From: Komagataeibacter xylinus
GTDB lineage: Bacteria > Pseudomonadota > Alphaproteobacteria > Acetobacterales > Acetobacteraceae
Assembly (NCBI RefSeq): GCF_009834365.1
Contig: NZ_CP041350.1
Location: 124,001 to 188,000 of the forward strand
Length of the DNA stretch: 64,000 bases
Direction of reading: 5' to 3'
Shown here in pieces: positions 17,711 to 27,666 of the stretch. The first letter of the stretch is position 1, and each line of letters begins with the position of its first letter. Under the pieces are notes generated by a model that was not told where the DNA came from, searched no databases, and saw nothing but the letters and a program-made list of their open reading frames with translations. A program made the position numbers and the translations under genes.

Positions 17711-17741
17711 AAAAAGGCGGAACACCGAAGTATCCCGCCTT
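17711..17741 (-). terminator. Rho-independent terminator
   Basis: Read on the minus strand, AAGGCGG, a 14-base loop, CCGCCTT is followed by a run of T's. It lies between the DUF5983-like gene (ending 17795) and the DUF3085-like gene (starting 17672), and should end most transcripts of the upstream operon. Confidence 0.75.
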
Positions 17742-17794
17742 AAGAAATAAGAACTGGCGCCTCTGGCCCGAGGGACGCCCGATGCCGTTGCCGG

Positions 17795-18103
17795 TCATTC
17801 ATCTTCATCGTCATCAAAGAAACGAAGCGAGGCATCGACCGGGCCGTCCGCATCAAACAGGACGTAATCACAGTCGTGATTCCGGGCCAGGGCAAGAATG
17901 GCCCGCAGTGACCGCGACCCCGGCCAATCATGGGAGTATGGATCCAGCGGGACATGGACAAACCATCCGTGCGGGCCGGACAGGCAGGTCAGCCCAAAGG
18001 AGCCACCTGACCTTGCATATCTCTCAAGGTGTCCACGGTCCGACAGGGGGAGGTGGCCGGTGCTCAGGTCGAGGAATTTCCGGATCTGGAACGGCGCTAA
18101 CAT
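17795..18103 (-). CDS. DUF5983-like small plasmid protein
   Basis: The ATG at 18103 gives 102 residues beginning MLAPFQIRKFLDLSTGHLPL. The middle (GGSFGLTCLSGPHGWFVHVP) and the end (CDYVLFDADGPVDASLRFFDDD) match the pattern of small DUF5983-type proteins from plasmid accessory operons: a short alpha/beta fold with an acidic tail. Function unknown. It lies downstream of the PAPS-reductase-like gene on the same strand, followed at once by a terminator. Confidence 0.6.
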   Translation of the reverse strand: MLAPFQIRKFLDLSTGHLPLSDRGHLERYARSGGSFGLTCLSGPHGWFVHVPLDPYSHDWPGSRSLRAILALARNHDCDYVLFDADGPVDASLRFFDDDEDE

Positions 18104-18134
18104 CGGGTTTCTCCCTGCTGGAGGATGAGGCGGG

Positions 18135-18776
18135 TCAGACCGGCCCGGCGCTCTCGCCGAATGCACCAGCGGGCAGGACCCATTGTTCGGGGGATGTGAG
18201 GACACGGCCACGCCAGCGGTGGCAGAGCGCGCGGCGCACCAGATCCGGGTGCCGGCGCACGGGGCCGTAAACCGTGCCGCCATTGGCCAGCGTGCCGAGG
18301 TCCCGGTCGCGTCGGATGGTGCAGCCAAATGCGCGTTCCCACTCACACAGCCGGGCGAACCGATCCGGGTCCACGTGCCGCAGCGTTGCAGCCTGATCAG
18401 CAGACATGAATACACATGTCAGGCAGGACAGACGGCCAAACCCGAGCTGATAGGGAAGCGGCGGGATCACGCCATGCCGACGCAGGATCTGCCAGACAGC
18501 CGCTTCACTCCAGGCATGTACCGGCCGCCAGTGATCGATATGCCGTCGGATCCGACCATCACGACAGTCTGCCCGGTGCCGCTCAAAGACAGCGTAACGG
18601 GCACGGTTCGCGGATTCCGCCGCGCGTTCTCCGGTTACAAACAGGGTCCGGGCATGACTGAAGCGCGCCTGGTTCCGCAGGGCGCCAGCCGCCTCGGCGT
18701 CCGTCGCCGTGACCCTGAAATCGCCGGCATCGGCTTCAAACAGGCGCTCAACCAGCGTGACACGAAAATCAGGCAT
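18135..18776 (-). CDS. PAPS-reductase-like protein lacking its N-terminal half
   Basis: A 213-residue protein matching the C-terminal half of phosphoadenosine-phosphosulfate-reductase-family proteins: LFVTGERAAESANRARY, then HWRPVHAWSEAAVWQILRRH and FGRLSCLTCVFMSADQ with a CxxC. The SGGKDS nucleotide-binding loop that starts this family is absent. The start overlaps the end of the preceding gene (ATGCCTGA), so the short form appears to be a settled arrangement rather than a fresh truncation. Such proteins occur in plasmid and DNA-modification contexts (compare DndC), but without the ATP loop a sulfurtransferase role is doubtful. Confidence 0.65.
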   Translation of the reverse strand: MPDFRVTLVERLFEADAGDFRVTATDAEAAGALRNQARFSHARTLFVTGERAAESANRARYAVFERHRADCRDGRIRRHIDHWRPVHAWSEAAVWQILRRHGVIPPLPYQLGFGRLSCLTCVFMSADQAATLRHVDPDRFARLCEWERAFGCTIRRDRDLGTLANGGTVYGPVRRHPDLVRRALCHRWRGRVLTSPEQWVLPAGAFGESAGPV

Positions 18777-19107
18777 TGCCGTCCTCCCTTACCAGGACAA
18801 ATTCGCTCAGTGTCTTGGCTTCCCGCCATGGGCAGTGGCACACCATCACGTCCTTTCCGCAGATTTCGGCGACAGACCCACTTTCTCTCAGCCGGGCCAG
18901 CTCGGCCGACGTGACTCTGGGAACCGCCGTGAAAGCGGAAAATTCGACGACTGCCGCCTCCACGCTCTCATAGGGTCCCCGCCATCGGCGGGCCGCGGGC
19001 GGATAGATTTCAGGCGTCCGGATCAGAACCCCACCATCCGGGTGGAAACCCAGTTCAACCACATACCTGCCGATCAGACGCTTTTCCGTCACGTATTCAT
19101 GGGTCAT
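18769..19107 (-). CDS. Hypothetical protein in the plasmid accessory operon
   Basis: The ATG at 19107, with an AAGGAGA site just upstream, gives 112 residues beginning MTHEYVTEKRLIGRYVVELG. It has a beta-rich N-terminal part and an IYPPAARRWRGPYESVEAAV segment; no family is recognised. The stop overlaps the start of the PAPS-reductase-like gene, so the two are translationally coupled. It follows a large hairpin downstream of the ParB-like gene. Confidence 0.55.
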   Translation of the reverse strand: MTHEYVTEKRLIGRYVVELGFHPDGGVLIRTPEIYPPAARRWRGPYESVEAAVVEFSAFTAVPRVTSAELARLRESGSVAEICGKDVMVCHCPWREAKTLSEFVLVREDGNA

Positions 19108-19217
19108 CACGGTTCTCCTTCGCCGACGCAGGTGAACGCGTAACCTGACGTTCTGGCTAAGCCCGGTTGGGGCGCATCGCAGAATTTCGCGGTCGACGTC
19201 CTGCCTGAGGCAGTTGC

Positions 19218-19262
19218 TGGCTCACCGCCCGACGTCACCATGGGGCGACGGGCCGTGAGCCA
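19218..19262 (-). other. Large hairpin downstream of the parB-like gene
   Basis: TGGCTCAC-c-GCCCG (19218-19231) pairs with CGGGC-c-GTGAGCCA (19249-19262) across a 17-base loop: 13 pairs with one mismatch. There is no T-run, so it is not an obvious intrinsic terminator. It could be an mRNA processing or stability element between two cistrons. Confidence 0.55.
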
Positions 19263-19288
19263 GAGCCTTACGGCGGCAACAGCCTCGC

Positions 19289-21214
19289 TCAGCTGAAACC
19301 TACAAACTCAACATGCGTCCTGAGGAATTCTTCAGGTGTCTGCGATGGCGGCGCCAGGCTTTCCGCCCTGCCGTGCGGCACGTCATCCTCCTGATCTGCC
19401 GCCAGGTCTGGGGATGCACCAGCCACTTCATCGAGCTCAATGCCCGACGCGGCAGGATCATCGGTTCCCGGGCTATCCGCCAGCGCACCAGCATCCGCGT
19501 CGTCTTCCAACTCGGTATCGTCGTCATGCGCCAAGTCCCCATCATCGTCATCCGCTCCGGATGGCGGGACGAGTCCTTCCGCGAAGGTGGCGTTCAGCGC
19601 TGCGACATCGACCTGGAAACGCGCTGCAGGATGCACCCAGATCCCCTGCCCGACATGGTCCATCAGGGCGCGGCGCATTTCCTTGCCGGTATTGCGCGGC
19701 AGGATGCCTTCCGCCTTTATGGCCTTCGTGATGCCGGGCTTGCTGAGCGTTTTCAGGAAGTCTTCATCCGCCATGGCGGGCAGATGGTCGTCCGCTTTCA
19801 CGATATGGCCGACCAGGACACCCCAGTCGCCGCTATTCGTCGCGTTCTTCTCGCAGGACAGAACGGCTTTGAGCACGTCGACAGCAGCGCCACGCAGGAG
19901 CGCCTCGTCCAGCGCCATCTCGCCATCCTGGAACAGTCCGGCGGCGGCCACGAGCCGGCGTGACGGACGGCGCTGCGGGTAGTGTGCGTTGGAATCCCCA
20001 TCCACCCGGACATTCTGCGCATTGAGGGCCGCGATCATCAGCCCGACCAGGACCCATGGATCGGCAGAGCCCCGCATGCCGTCCAATGCGGCATGCAGCG
20101 CCTGGGTGCGGAAACTGCCGATCATGTCAAAACCGCGCCCCGAAATATCGGGCCGTTCCCTCGGCCCTTCTGGCAGGGCTTCAATGACGGCGGATGGCGT
20201 CACGCGACCTGCCGCCTCGCTGCCCGGCAGGACGCACCAACCCTCGCGAACCTTGAGGCGATGATCAAGCCAGAAGAATTTCGTGGCGCCCTCGCGCTGC
20301 CAGTAGATCCGGACCATGCCGGGTTCGAAAACCGGCTCGCCGTTCTCGTCGCTCTGCACGATCAGTGCGTCTTCAGGCGTGTTCTGACCCAGCCACTGGC
20401 GCTGCGCCTTCTCATAGGCGAAGCCGTCATCGGTATAACGACCGTCCTTCCCGGCTTCACCGAACAGATCTTCCTGCCAGGCGATCCGGCAGCTTTTTGC
20501 AATGGCGTCATCGAACGAGGCCTCGTTTGCATAAAAACGGTCCTGCCGCAGGGCAGATGCAATCCGGTCCCAATCGGGGATGGCAGCACCGGGTTCCCAA
20601 TTTCCGTCGGGCAGTTGCTCGCCCTCATCTTCGCAGGCTTCGACATCCTCGGGCGGCGACGAGCCAACCAGAAACCCGAAATGGCCCCAGACCTGTTCCT
20701 GCAGCGCGGTGGACGCAAGGGCGATACTCGCCAGTTCACGATTGCCGGGACCTTTGCCCGCCTCGATCCACGCCAGAATCTCGGGCAGGATGGCAGACAG
20801 GCGGCCGATCTGCTTCAGCTGCACCGGTGTGAGCATCAGCGCCTTGCAGATCGCGGTGTCATTCCACTTTTTTTCCTCCCGAAGCCTGGCGACAACCCGC
20901 CACTGTTCAACCTGGGTCATGGGCTGACGGATCATGTTCTCCGACGCGGCACGCATCCGGTCCAGTTCCACATCATCGCCTGCCACCGTCACCTGAATGG
21001 TTTTCAGGCCGGCCTTGACCGCGGCACGCCGGCGGCGATGCCCCGCAACGATCATCAGGCCGCCCGGGGTTTCGCGGACCAGAGGCGGGTGGATGATCCC
21101 GACGGCCTTGACGTTCAGCGCCAGCTGGCGCTCTTCCGCCTCGTTGGGAGCGGATTTCCGCGGGTTTTCGGGGTTGTCGAGCAGGGTTTTCGGATCAACT
21201 TCGCGCAGTTCCAT
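19289..21214 (-). CDS. Large ParB/RepB-like nuclease-domain protein
   Basis: A 641-residue protein. The N-terminal ParB/Srx-like domain spans residues 1-110: LLDNPENPRKS, then GGLMIVAGHRRRRAAVKAG. A helix-turn-helix region (TAICKALMLTPVQLKQIGRLS) follows. The long C-terminal part has no recognised domain and ends in a very acidic stretch (about residues 545-615). This is the oversized ParB type found beside methylase-helicase genes on alphaproteobacterial plasmids, distinct from the true partition protein at 28576. It sits downstream of the helicase gene, with a 95-bp GC-rich repeat between them. Confidence 0.82.
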   Translation of the reverse strand: MELREVDPKTLLDNPENPRKSAPNEAEERQLALNVKAVGIIHPPLVRETPGGLMIVAGHRRRRAAVKAGLKTIQVTVAGDDVELDRMRAASENMIRQPMTQVEQWRVVARLREEKKWNDTAICKALMLTPVQLKQIGRLSAILPEILAWIEAGKGPGNRELASIALASTALQEQVWGHFGFLVGSSPPEDVEACEDEGEQLPDGNWEPGAAIPDWDRIASALRQDRFYANEASFDDAIAKSCRIAWQEDLFGEAGKDGRYTDDGFAYEKAQRQWLGQNTPEDALIVQSDENGEPVFEPGMVRIYWQREGATKFFWLDHRLKVREGWCVLPGSEAAGRVTPSAVIEALPEGPRERPDISGRGFDMIGSFRTQALHAALDGMRGSADPWVLVGLMIAALNAQNVRVDGDSNAHYPQRRPSRRLVAAAGLFQDGEMALDEALLRGAAVDVLKAVLSCEKNATNSGDWGVLVGHIVKADDHLPAMADEDFLKTLSKPGITKAIKAEGILPRNTGKEMRRALMDHVGQGIWVHPAARFQVDVAALNATFAEGLVPPSGADDDDGDLAHDDDTELEDDADAGALADSPGTDDPAASGIELDEVAGASPDLAADQEDDVPHGRAESLAPPSQTPEEFLRTHVEFVGFS

Positions 21215-21278
21215 GGTTTTTACTCCGTGTTCTCAGGACGCCTTTCCTGATGCACTCCGGCGGCCAGCACCGGGCTGG

Positions 21279-21372
21279 CGGGGCAAGGGCGCCGCGCAGC
21301 GGCGGCACCGGACCCGCGCGCAGGCGGCGCAGACGCCGAGCACGGGGAGGCGCCACCCCTTGCGGCGCCTGG
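21279..21372 (-). repeat. GC-rich ~95-bp repeat, copy 1
   Basis: This copy matches 26628-26722 over its whole length with about ten mismatches and one indel, in the same orientation. It sits just upstream of the parB-like start codon at 21214. It is rich in short inverted repeats (GGCGCC, GCGCGC, CCGCCG types). Confidence 0.8.
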
Positions 21373-21375
21373 CCG

Positions 21376-21406
21376 GAGATGGCAGCCCTTCTCAGGCTGC
21401 CATCTC
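21376..21406 (-). other. 12-bp perfect hairpin at the helicase stop codon
   Basis: GAGATGGCAGCC (21376-21387) pairs with GGCTGCCATCTC (21395-21406) with a 7-base loop. It spans the helicase stop codon. It could terminate or attenuate transcription into the parB-like gene, although no T-run follows. Confidence 0.5.
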
Positions 21407-24400
21407 TTCTTCCTTCTCCCTGTCCTCGGTGTCGTCATGCGCCGGGTCTTCATCGGTCGCGGTCGCCGCCAGATCGTCTTCCAGCGCTTTCAGCTCAGCG
21501 CGCTTTTCATCAAGCATCGCCTGTTCCGCGAACGGCAGGCCCAGACGGGCGCGGTAGGATGGCAGGCGATGCTGCGCTTCCTCCCGCATCCGGATTGCGT
21601 CACGGAGCGCATCATCGATCCGAAGCAGCGCATGTTCGAGCCGCGAGGTCAGCCCAAGGCCCTTCGTGTCGTCCTCGACGGCGATTTCAATGCGGCCTGA
21701 GCGCGCTTCCACAAACAGCGTCACGTCGACCGCGCGCTTTTCGCCGCGCATACGACGGCCTTGCCCTGCTTCACACATGACGGCGAACCCACCGATGCGT
21801 CCGAGGTTCCAGATCCCTGCCTCACCGTTCTTCGCGGCCAGGCGGACCTGGGACAGGAGCCATGACCCGGCCTTCTCGCGCTCGCTGACGTCCCCCTTGT
21901 CCCGACGCAATACGAACGCATCCCCCTTCGTGGGCTGACGGCTGGCAATATCCGCCTCGATAAGCGGGATCTGGCGCTCCGCGCCCGCAATCTCACGCTC
22001 GGCCCGGTCGATGGCACGTTTTACGGCGAACTGGTCGTCATAATGGGCGGCCGCGAGTCTCTCGAGCCGCGCAAGATCGGCCTCCAGCCCGGCTTTGTGC
22101 ATCAGCCGGGCATCGCCTGAGGCGAGCGCCTTGGCCATGGCGAACTGGTTTCCCCCTTCCCCGCCAATGTCCTCAATCCGGCGGATGGAACGGTCACCTG
22201 ACATCGCAAGGCCAATAAAGCGCTGCTTGCGTTCGAGGAGCTGCCAGTTGGTCGCGTCAACGGAACCCTGCTGGGCATAGGCGTAGAGTTCGATTTCCGC
22301 GTGCTGGTTGCCCTGCCGCTCGATGCGTCCCTCGCGCTGGATGATGTCGGAGACCAGCCACGGCACGTCGAGATGGTGCAGGGCCTTGAGGCGCTGCTGG
22401 GCGTTGACGCCGGTGCCCATGGTCGCCGTCGAGCCGATCAGGATCCGCTTGCGGCCGGCATTGAGATCACCGAACAGCTTCTGCTTCGCCGCACTCTTCC
22501 TGTAGTGCTGCATGAATGCGATTTCCGCGCGCGGCACGCCCAGGCGGATCAGTTCATCACGGATCCACGTATAGGCGGAAAAACCGCGTGTCTCCATCGC
22601 GCTCTCGGTGCCCAGATCCGAAAAGATCATCTGCACCGCCCCCGGCAGGTCGTACGGCCGACCGGTTTCAGGATCGCTGTAACGGCTTTCCGATGTCTCC
22701 TGCCAGATCCGGAACACGTTCCCGATCATCAGGTTCAGCTTCGATGTGTCGTCATGCGCGGCGAGAGGGGCGACGAAGCGCAGGTCGATCGCGGCATGAC
22801 GGGCATCGGTGATGACGGACAGGAGGATGTCATCGCCCTTCTGGGGACGCCCCTGGCGTGCTTCGATAGCGTTGATGCGGGCCGCCAGCATCTTCTGGTA
22901 GGCCCTGAAGTTATCGTTTGTCGGCGCGACAATAATCTCGCGACGCCCGCCCCGGATCGCAGGCAGTTTCACGTACTGGCGCAGGTCATCGTGCTGCACG
23001 ACATCCGCGAAGTCGCGATACATCGCCATGAGGTCGGCGACGTTGACGAACTCGGTGAAGCGCGTGACCGGCTTGTAAAGCCCGCTTGGCTGCAGTTCCA
23101 GTTCGGTACGGGTTTCGCCGAAATTGGCTGCCCAGGCATCGAATTCATGCAGGTAGCGCTTCTGCAGCGCCTCAAGATCCATATACCGGCTGACCGTCCA
23201 CATTTCGGCCAGCGTATTGGTGATCGGGGAGCCGGACGCCATGATCAGCGGGCGTTCCGGATTTTTTGCCGCCAGGTAGCGCGTCTTCACGAAGAGATCC
23301 CAGGCCCGCTGCGAGCCGTTCGGATCGACCCCCTTGAGGTCGGACTGGTTGGTTGCAAAGCTCAGCTTCCGGAACTGCTGCGCTTCATCGACGAGGATCT
23401 GGTCGATGCCAATCTCTCCCAGATGCACGAGATCGTCCTTTCGAGCGGCAAGGCCTTCCAGCTTCGCCTGCATCTTCTCCTTCATGCTCTCGACCCGCTT
23501 GCGCGACAGGCGGTCGGCCGCGTCGACGCTTTCCAGCACGTCCTCGTAAGACGCGATCTGCGCCTCGATCATCTGGCGCTCGAAATCCCCCTCCACCGGG
23601 ATGAACCTGAATGCATCATGCGTGATGATGATCGCATCCCAGTTTCCGGTCGCGGCCCGGGCGAGGAACCGCTGGCGCTTTGCCTTCACGAAGTTCGTCT
23701 CGTCGGCGACAAGGATCCGCGCGGTCGGGTAGAGCATGAGGAATTCGCGGGCCATCTGGGCGAGGCAGTGACCAGGGACGGCAATCATCGCCTTGCTGAC
23801 CAGGCCAAGCCGCTTCTGCTCCATGACGGCCGCAACCATCGAGAAGGTCTTTCCCGAACCGACCGCGTGCGCGATATACGTGCCGCCCGCGGCGATGATC
23901 CGCCAGATGACCCGTTTCTGGTGGGGGCGCAGGCTGATCGTGGTGCTTGCACCGGACAGGCGCAGATGGGAGCCATCAAACGCGCGAGCCACGAGGTTGT
24001 TGTAGGTGTCGTTATACAGCCTGACCAGCCGCTCGGCCCGATCGCCATCCTGCCAGACCCATGTCTCGAACGCACGCCTGATCGCCGCCAGTTTTTCCTT
24101 TGCGGCTTCGGTCTCCTGTGTGTTCAGTTCGCGGTGCTCATTGCCATCGCCATCCCGCCAGACATCCCATATTTTTGGCGATGCCTGCGTCAGGGCATCT
24201 TCCAGCAGTTCGCCGGCATGTCGCCGTTCCGTTCCCCAGACTGACGTAGCCTCGGCCTTGCCCATGAACGCCCGTTTCTCCACGGTCCAGCAGGCGACCG
24301 CGGGCGCGTGATAGATGACCGTTTCGACCCCGAGCACCTCGGCGGTAAAGGCGATGATGTCGCTGACCGGCAACCACGGAGCGCCAAGGCGCGCGGTGAT

Positions 24401-26469
24401 CTCAGACGGACGTAGATCGGCTGGCTGGACGGCTTCCAGCGCCGTGACGTTCCGGGCGTAGCGCCCATCGATCCGGGCCGCGTCGCGTGCCTCTTCCAGC
24501 TTGGTCCGCACGGCGCCGGAGAGCATTTCATCAGCCGTGACCCAGACATCGCGACCGTCCACACTCCGTACCGGATCGAGATAGACCGTATCCCCCAGTG
24601 CGGCCGCGACCTCAGCTTCGGACTTTCCCATGAGTTCCGCGATCCGCGGCATTTCCACGCCGCCTGTTTCATGCAGGCAGACGGCCAGGGCGTCGTGGGC
24701 GGAATGGATCTGGGGTTCGACAGGCGCATGAATGACCCGCTCCGAGAAAATTGGTCCCATCCGGCCTTTCTGTGTCGCCTCGTCGTATTCCTCGATGGAC
24801 GAGACCAGCCAGACGTCGGGATCATCGTAAAATGGCGTGAGGTTTGGCCGCCGCTGGGTTTCGTTTTCGACCCCGGTTTCCGGATCGATCCTGACCGTCA
24901 CATTCATCAGGTTGATCGGGCCGAACTGTCGGACAAAGCTGAAATAGGCACGCTTCAGATCACCCTGCAGGCGTCCGTAGGGCAGGTTCTCCAGCTGCGC
25001 CCGCAGGACTGCGCGTGCCGCATCCCGGACGGGTATCAGCGCGGTAATGATCCGGGCATGCTTCTGGAAGATGCCGTCCTTCTGATCCCCTTCCTGATGG
25101 CGACCGTCACAGCCTGTCCATCGCAGATCTGCTGCAGCACGCCTTTCGTGACGAAGTAGGAGCCCTCTTTCAGCTGGGCGCCATCGGCAGCCGTGCCGAC
25201 CAGCACACCGGCTCCTGCCGGCCGGACAATGCGCTGGTCCAGGGGTTCCGGAAAGCGCACGTCCTGCCCGATCCGGCTCAGGGCCTCGGGCAACATTACA
25301 TCGATCCTGAAGCCGTCAGTCGCGTTGCACGTGTAGTCGGGACCGAACTGGGTGGTGGTCCAGCCGTGGCGACCGAGCACCTGCTCCGGATGGTCGAGGA
25401 AGTAGCGATTGACGAGGAGCGGACCGTTACCCTGGTCGCTATCCGCAAGGGGGTCGGTCTCCAGCCAGGTCTCATCGTCGACCATGTCGCCGATCATGCG
25501 CTTGCGGAACACCACCACGTCCGTGCCGGCATCATCGCGCATCGCCCCGGCCGGAAGCCGGACCGCCCCCACGAGGTCAGCCATCTCGGCGATGGTCCGG
25601 CGCGCGGTGCTGTCCGTCTTGTCCAGCGTATGGCGGGACGTCACGAAAACTGCGATGCCGCCCGGGCGGAGTGCTTCGATGGATCGGGCGATGAAAAAGT
25701 CATGCAGGCTCAGGCCAAGCGGCCCCAGGCCTTCCGGGCCACGCACGGTGCGATTGGAAAAGGGTGGATTACCGATCGCAAGGTCATACCCGTCTGCGAG
25801 CTTCGCTGTCGTGAAATCTTCGCTGCGGATCCACTGGTTCGGATAGAGCCTGTGCGCAATCCTTGCCGTAATCGGATCATTCTCGATCCCGGTAAAGGCG
25901 ATGCGTCCCTCGAGCCTTTCCGGTCGGGCCGCGATGAAAAGACCGGTCCCACAGCCGGGTTCAAGCACGGAACCGCCTCTGAAGCCCATCTGCAGCACTT
26001 TGTTCCAGAGTGCGTGCACGATCAGTTCAGGGGTAAAATGCGCATATTGTGTCGCGCGTTTCAGTCCTGCCCTTTCAACGTCTGTTGTGGAGGCATGGAT
26101 CGCTTCGCCAATTTCTTCCCAGCCTGGGCGGGCGCTATCGCTTCCGGACGGAAACAGGTTGTTCGCCAGTTCTCCTGCTCCAAAGCCAATGAAGCGTGAC
26201 AGGATGATCTGTTCGGGGGAAGAGGCGTTTCGGTCTGCTTCTTCAATCTCCTTGAGCAGCGCGATAGCCAGTGCATTGTCACGAGCCCGCTGTTTCCAGG
26301 TGTCAGCGAGGCCTCGGTCGGCCACCATATGAAAGTCGATCTTGGGAAGGGCCATCGCGGCCGGCAAGACAGGGGGCGAGCCATCTTCGCCTTCAAGTTC
26401 GCCCCAGAAAAGGTCGTTCTGGGTTTCTGCGAGAGCGGTTGTGCCGAAGAGGTTGAGCTGGAACGACAT
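21392..26469 (-). pseudogene. Methylase-helicase (DarB-like), split by one frameshift
   Basis: Two frames together encode about 1690 residues. The first (from ATG 26469, MSFQLNLFGTTALAE) holds an N6-adenine methylase domain with LEPGCGTGLFIAA and the NPPF motif (AIGNPPFSNRTV). The second, down to 21392, holds a SNF2/DEAD-like helicase: Walker A AVGSGKT, DEAQQF as motif II, GSPITNT, and QREGRIERQGN near motif VI. They join at four C's at 25087-25090; one added base gives RKGDQKDGIFQKHARI and reads through without interruption into the helicase part. The fusion resembles phage P1 DarB, an antirestriction protein, and similar plasmid proteins. If the frameshift is an assembly error the gene is intact. 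Confidence 0.85.
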
Positions 26470-26627
26470 GGCCGTGCTCCGTACAAACGCCGGCGCCCGG
26501 TGCTGCTTCTGCAGGCCGGGATGTTTCCGGGTCAGGTTTTCGGGATGTCAGGAACGGGCGTGCTAGTCAGGTTGTGTCGCCTGATTACTCTTTCCTTCAG
26601 CTCTCATTGCAACCGGGTCGGGCGGTG

Positions 26628-26722
26628 CGGGGCAAGGGTGCCGCGTAGCGGCAGCACCGGACCCGCGCGCAGGCGACGCAGACGCCGAGCACGGGGAGGA
26701 GCCGCCCCTTGCGGCGTGCTGG
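26628..26722 (-). repeat. GC-rich ~95-bp repeat, copy 2
   Basis: Second copy of the repeat at 21279-21372, lying about 160 bp upstream of the methylase-helicase start codon. Each copy therefore precedes one of the two large genes of the operon, in the direction of transcription. Confidence 0.8.
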
Positions 26723-27069
26723 TCGATCTGGTGCTTTTACATACTGGCTTATATTTCTATTATGGCTTTTTATTCTCGGTTTATTAGCTTTTGGATTCTC
26801 GAATCTAAATCATATCCCTAAAGGGGTGTTTCTCGATTGGTGTAGTTGCAGAGATTGCGACGTTAATTCAACGTCGAATAAGCTGCTTCTTCAAGGGGGA
26901 AAGCTGCTGCTTACATACCGGAAGGTAATGCGTCTTAGCGCGAACTGAAGATGGAATGCAAGGAAGGCAGACTTATCCCCAACGGTCGAGTTAGAAGGTT
27001 ATTTTTAAACTGTTAAAAAGTTAAAGGCCGAAAAGCGCGTTTAATATCATTTGGTTAGGGCCTGTTTCT

Positions 27070-27174
27070 GTGCGCGATGTTCCGATAAGGCGTGCGCGAT
27101 ATTCCGAAAGAAAGCGTGCGCGATATTCCGTTGGGATGTGCGCGATGTTCCGATAAGACGTGCGTGATATTCCG
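27070..27174 (+). repeat. Five tandem iterons with ~22-bp period
   Basis: Copies start at 27070, 27092, 27116, 27138 and 27160 (spacing 22, 24, 22, 22), each GTGCGCGAT-A/G-TTCCG; the fifth has GTGCGTGAT. A period of about two helical turns puts the sites on one face of the DNA, typical of RepA-binding iterons. Confidence 0.88.
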
Positions 27175-27306
27175 AACGAGAATCGCGTTGCTGTGAATAA
27201 TGGGAGTAATCATCGTCGACAGGGCAGAAGGCATACTTTGCGACCGTCAAGAACAACTGCAACAGGCCTCCAATTCTTGAGAATGGATATAGGGAAGAGA
27301 AAACTT

Positions 27307-27644
27307 CGGAATATCGCGCACGCCGGAAAAGGCATTAGGCCAGATATTCGGAATATCGCGCACATTAACGATCTTCACCTTGCTAATTCGGTCATCAAGT
27401 TCACGCCGATAGTTGCCCAAGGTGTTTACGAGGCGCAGTCTCTGCCCAAACGCCATGAATTCGGAACATCGCGCACGTTTAAGGTAGGTCTCTGGCGTTC
27501 GGACGTCCGTGCGTGTGATTCCTTGGGCGATGACAAGTTATGGCATCCGATAAGTAGCAGGCTTGATATCTTAGGTATTTTGCGCTTCACAGCAGCCTAG
27601 GAAAACAAACGCGACAGCGTCTCATGGTTCGGAACATCGCGCAC
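27307..27644 (-). repeat. Four dispersed inverted iterons
   Basis: Inverted copies (CGGAAYATCGCGCAC) lie at 27307-27321, 27349-27363, 27462-27476 and 27630-27644. Their orientation is opposite to the direct cluster. They may serve copy-number control by handcuffing. Confidence 0.85.
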
Positions 27645-27666
27645 ATGTCCTGCTCATATTTTATCG

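Larger units (their letters stand above)
26973..27660. other. Plasmid replication origin region with iterons
   Basis: This gene-free stretch between the accessory operon and repA holds nine copies of the 15-bp iteron GTGCGCGATRTTCCG: five direct copies at 27070-27174, and four inverted ones at 27307, 27349, 27462 and 27630. A tenth copy lies ahead of repA. A sequence one base off a DnaA box (TTATCCCCA, 26973-26981) and an AT-rich, T/A-run segment (about 27000-27060) adjoin the cluster, as expected for an iteron-type origin. Confidence 0.85.

Noticed and set aside
22301..24244. Long plus-strand open frame (647 codons) opposite the methylase-helicase
   Set aside because: It mirrors the helicase gene codon by codon and shows no motif of its own.
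27070..27644. Evenly spaced repeats considered as a CRISPR array
   Set aside because: Repeats are 15 bp with 7-9 bp gaps, occur in both orientations and lie next to repA; they are iterons.
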